Source: Halorhodospira sp.
Lineage (GTDB): Bacteria > Pseudomonadota > Gammaproteobacteria > Nitrococcales > Halorhodospiraceae
DNA length: 7,807 nt
Reading direction: 5' to 3'
NCBI GenBank assembly: GCA_007121755.1
Contig: SKJZ01000054.1
Location: 1 to 7,807 of the forward strand
Position numbers and translations under genes: made by a program. This document shows, in pieces, positions 6,543-7,807 of the stretch. How positions within the stretch are numbered: the first letter of the stretch is position 1; each line of letters starts with the position of its first letter. The notes beneath the pieces were generated by a model. The model had not been told where the DNA came from. It saw only the letters and a list, made by a program, of their open reading frames with translations, and did not search any database.

Positions 6543-6623
6543 TGGGGCAGTAAGGGAATCGAATCCGAAGATTTCGCGCCGCCGTCCAGGGGTGCTCACT
6601 CAGCCACTCGGGCAGGTGGCTGC
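6543..6623 (-). pseudogene. Degenerate tRNA-Ser(GGA)-like sequence ending in CCA
   Basis: Read on the minus strand, the segment at about 6614-6585 (TGCCCGAGTGGCTGAGTGAG and the next 10 nt, including CCTGGA) matches 26 of 30 positions of a canonical E. coli-type tRNA-Ser with anticodon GGA, recalled from memory. TTCGATTCCC, a T-loop with its 3' stem (complement of 6554-6563), and a terminal CCCA follow at 6546-6543. The fold is damaged: in the standard register the acceptor arms do not pair, D- and T-stems have mismatches, the anticodon stem is poor and the long variable arm is reduced. A shifted GCAG/CTGC pairing at the two ends is probably chance. I read it as a decayed tRNA gene copy rather than a working tRNA. 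Confidence 0.5.
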
Positions 6624-6710
6624 GTCATGTAGTCAATGCCATCGGTCACCTCCGTGTGCCGGGGTCGATCACTTATCCTCCACGCAATCTAGCGCGGGCG
6701 GGGGCGGTGG

Positions 6711-6738
6711 TTCAAGCGCCGACGAAAGGGGCTACACT
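6711..6738 (+). promoter_or_regulatory. Putative original promoter of the right-hand methyltransferase gene
   Basis: TTCAAG (6711-6716, a weak -35) and TACACT (6733-6738, a good -10) are separated by 16 nt. If the palindromic element and one copy of the flanking direct repeat are removed, TACACT falls 7 nt before the ATG of the methyltransferase gene, the spacing of a leaderless transcript. This fits the lack of a Shine-Dalgarno sequence there. The hexamers are only moderate matches. Confidence 0.35.
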
Positions 6739-6741
6739 CCG

Positions 6742-6829
6742 GGGAAGCTCGAAAAACCGTCCGTGCCGCATTCCACCGGGGTGTCCTTCCGGACGCGCCG
6801 GTGGAATGCGGCACGGACGGTTTTTCGAA
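6742..6829. mobile_element. 88-bp MITE-like palindromic element (element 2) flanked by a 10-bp direct repeat
   Basis: Arms 6749-6779 and 6798-6828 are perfectly complementary over 31 bp. The stem continues inward after one G/G mismatch (6781-6786 with 6791-6796, one G-T pair) to a TTCC tetraloop, giving an 80-nt near-perfect hairpin. The outer edges carry A5 on the left and T5 on the right. CTACACTCCG occurs on both sides (6732-6741 and 6830-6839), exactly abutting the element, as a target-site duplication would. The left end GGGAAGCTCGAAAAACCG (6742-6759) recurs in reverse complement at 125-142. No transposase is encoded in the window. The right end lacks the outer GCTTCCC, so the termini are asymmetric. 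Confidence 0.55.
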
Positions 6830-6839
6830 CTACACTCCG
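6830..6839 (+). promoter_or_regulatory. Second copy of the CTACACTCCG repeat with a -10-like hexamer next to the gene
   Basis: TACACT at 6831-6836 ends 7 nt before the ATG at 6844, so transcription could begin at or next to the start codon. At the proper distance upstream there is only hairpin sequence (GCGGCA), not a -35 match. If the flanking element inserted here, it separated this -10 copy from its former -35. Confidence 0.3.
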
Positions 6840-6843
6840 CTGT

Positions 6844-7512
6844 ATGCCCGTCGATCACTCCACAAACGAACCGAGGCTGAACCTCGGCTGCGGCCCCGTC
6901 CAACCGGAGGGGTGGGTCAATATAGACGGCAGCAACCGGGCATTACTGGCGACCCGCTTCTCGTGGATGGACCGGCTGCTCGTCTCCCTCGGTGCAGCGC
7001 CGGAGTCGGAGTTCGGCCGCCGGACGACCTACCACAACCTGTTCAAGGGCCTCCCCTTTCCCGACGGTTCCGTCGCCCATATCTACGCCGGCGAGCTGTG
7101 GGAGCACTTCGAATACGAAGACGCCGCCCGGCTCACGCGGGATTGCCACCGGGCCTTACGGCCCGGCGGTGTGCTCCGCGTCTGCGTTCCCGACGGGGCC
7201 ACCTTCTGGCAGCAGTATCTCGAACTCTACCAGCGTGAGGCCGCGCGGCCGCGCGCCGCAAGGAACCCGGAGGCGTTAAGGAAGCATGTGCAGATGTATT
7301 TCAACGATATCTGCACCCGCAAGATCTGGCTCGGGTCGATGGGACACGTCCACAAGTGGAATTTCGACGACGTACAGCTGATCGACATGCTGGAGAGCGC
7401 GGGCTTCACCGAGGTCGAGCGAATGGGCTTCCACGACAGCCGAATACCGGACATCGACCGAGTAGAACGGTCTGACTTCCTGATTGTCGAGGGGGTCAAG
7501 CGTTCGTCCTGA
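6844..7512 (+). CDS. COG4627-like SAM-dependent methyltransferase
   Basis: The product is 222 aa. Motif I RLNLGCG (residues 11-17) is followed by GWVNIDGSN, with Asp at the SAM-ribose position. YHNLFKGLPFPDGSVAHIYAGELWEHF covers motif II and the post-I region, then HRALRPGGVLRVCVPD, and HKWNFDDVQLIDMLESAGF near the C-terminus, all typical of predicted methyltransferases found among polysaccharide and surface-glycan genes. The acceptor is unknown. I chose ATG at 6844 because family members begin a few residues before RLNLGCG; the open frame continues upstream to 6592, but only through the palindromic element and divergent promoter region. There is no Shine-Dalgarno sequence, and the -10-like TACACT 7 nt upstream suggests a leaderless mRNA. 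It is the only plus-strand gene and is bracketed by repeats on both sides, so it could be a separately acquired unit. Confidence 0.85.
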   Translation: MPVDHSTNEPRLNLGCGPVQPEGWVNIDGSNRALLATRFSWMDRLLVSLGAAPESEFGRRTTYHNLFKGLPFPDGSVAHIYAGELWEHFEYEDAARLTRDCHRALRPGGVLRVCVPDGATFWQQYLELYQREAARPRAARNPEALRKHVQMYFNDICTRKIWLGSMGHVHKWNFDDVQLIDMLESAGFTEVERMGFHDSRIPDIDRVERSDFLIVEGVKRSS

Positions 7513-7523
7513 ACAGGACGAGC
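7502..7523 (+). terminator. Small hairpin over the methyltransferase stop codon
   Basis: CGTCCT (7505-7510) and AGGACG (7515-7520) pair across a GAAC loop that contains part of the TGA stop codon. The stem can be extended by T-A, T-G and G-C pairs to 7502/7523. No T tract follows, so intrinsic termination is doubtful. Confidence 0.25.
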
Positions 7524-7555
7524 AGGGCCGTGCCCGTCATCGCAAGGGCCAAAGG

Positions 7556-7643
7556 TTGATGTTGGGCTCCTGTTGATGTTGGGCCTCCTGTTGATGTTGG
7601 GCCTCCTGTTGATGTTGGGCCTCCTGTTGATGTTGGGCCTCCT
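7556..7643. repeat. Tandem array of five 18-bp units
   Basis: The unit TTGATGTTGGGCCTCCTG occurs at 7573-7590, 7591-7608 and 7609-7626 without change. The first copy (7556-7572) lacks one C, and the last (7627-7643) ends one base early where it runs into the central inverted repeat. There are no spacers. Because 18 is a multiple of three, all frames stay open and give meaningless repeated peptides. Confidence 0.95.
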
Positions 7644-7689
7644 ACGTCGGCCCAACCTACGCTCGGCGGGTAGGTTGGGCCGACGCAGG
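7641..7689. repeat. Central inverted repeat joining the two arrays
   Basis: CCTACGTCGGCCCAACCTAC (7641-7660) and GTAGGTTGGGCCGACGCAGG (7670-7689) are inverted copies with one mismatch over 20 bp, separated by 9 nt. The stem is the symmetry axis: the 18-bp array lies to its left and the 42-bp array to its right. Confidence 0.9.
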
Positions 7690-7692
7690 GCC

Positions 7693-7807
7693 GTAGGTTG
7701 GGCCGACGCAGGAGGCCCAACAGGGCCGTAGGCCGTAGGTTGGGCCGACGCAGGAGGCCCAACAGGGCCGTAGGCCGTAGGTTGGGCCGACGTAGGAGGC
7801 CCAACAG
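7693..7807. repeat. 42-bp tandem repeats, running off the window
   Basis: Units start at 7693, 7735 and 7777; the third is cut at the window end after 31 bases and carries one C-to-T change (7792). Each begins GTAGGTTGGGCCGACGCAGG and continues AGGCCCAACAGGGCCGTAGGCC minus its last bases in the cut copy. Within each unit GTTGGGCC and GGCCCAAC can pair across a 9-nt loop. A shortened unit (7670-7692) precedes the array. The core resembles a GTAGGTTGGG...CCCAACA repeat that I recall as dispersed in many proteobacterial and cyanobacterial genomes (unverified). Confidence 0.92.

Noticed and set aside
6601..6622. CAGCCAC/GTGGCTG hairpin as a terminator
   Set aside because: The 7-bp stem has no T tract and is better explained as part of the tRNA-like sequence.
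6631..6636. TTGACT as a -35 box for the DUF2058 gene (minus strand)
   Set aside because: The hexamer is good, but the sequence at 17 nt spacing is GCCCGA inside the tRNA-like remnant, so no -10 is visible.
6592..6843. Upstream extension of the methyltransferase gene to an ATG at 6592
   Set aside because: The extra 84 residues run through the tRNA-like remnant, the promoter region and the palindromic element, and family members start a few residues before RLNLGCG.
6712..6903. Nearly identical short peptides readable on both strands across the palindrome
   Set aside because: This follows directly from the inverted repeat; there is no Shine-Dalgarno sequence and no domain.
7496..7804. Repeat-peptide open frames across the right-hand arrays
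   Set aside because: Both periods are multiples of three, so frames stay open automatically. There is no ribosome binding site and the repeats look like non-coding DNA.
7556..7807. CRISPR array
   Set aside because: Units are contiguous with no unique spacers, the periods are 18 and 42 bp, and no cas gene is present.

Overview
The window comes from a GC-rich bacterium, most likely a gammaproteobacterium. The evidence is a YaiL/DUF2058-family gene, a manC-type bifunctional enzyme, and a long intergenic palindrome of a kind I associate from memory with Chromatiales-type gammaproteobacteria; the family-level guess is weak. Apart from one gene near the right edge, all genes lie on the minus strand.

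Core operon (4601 down to 206, minus strand). Five genes are packed with overlaps or a 3-nt gap. In order of transcription they are: a 219-aa Tat-exported protein with an SPGYWxN-type motif; a 102-aa PqqD-like peptide chaperone; an HPr kinase-related kinase; a nucleotidyltransferase of the NTP_transf_5 type; and a bifunctional mannose-1-phosphate guanylyltransferase/mannose-6-phosphate isomerase. The PqqD-like, kinase and nucleotidyltransferase trio is the uncharacterised 'HPr-rel-A' gene set. Together the genes look like a machine that recognises a peptide or protein, phosphorylates it and perhaps adds a nucleotide-derived group. The Tat protein encoded first in the operon is the obvious candidate substrate. 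This is inference: the sequence shows the gene set, not the chemistry.

Upstream on the same strand (6527 down to 4821) are a DUF2058 protein, a small 92-aa protein of unknown function whose Shine-Dalgarno sequence sits inside a hairpin, and a SAM-dependent methyltransferase whose ATG overlaps the stop of the 92-aa gene. A 219-bp gap separates this group from the core operon.

Divergent region (6528-6843). It holds a decayed tRNA-Ser(GGA)-like sequence just upstream of the DUF2058 gene. It also holds an 80-nt near-perfect hairpin, flanked by a 10-bp direct repeat, directly in front of a COG4627-type methyltransferase gene on the plus strand. The direct repeat contains a -10-like hexamer, so this looks like a small palindromic element that inserted into a promoter. 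An 18-nt end sequence of this hairpin recurs at the edge of a different palindrome at the left end of the window (1-142).

Right end (7556-7807). A mirror-image repeat block has five 18-bp units on the left, a central inverted repeat, and 42-bp units on the right that run off the window. The 18-bp and 42-bp units share a core in opposite orientation.
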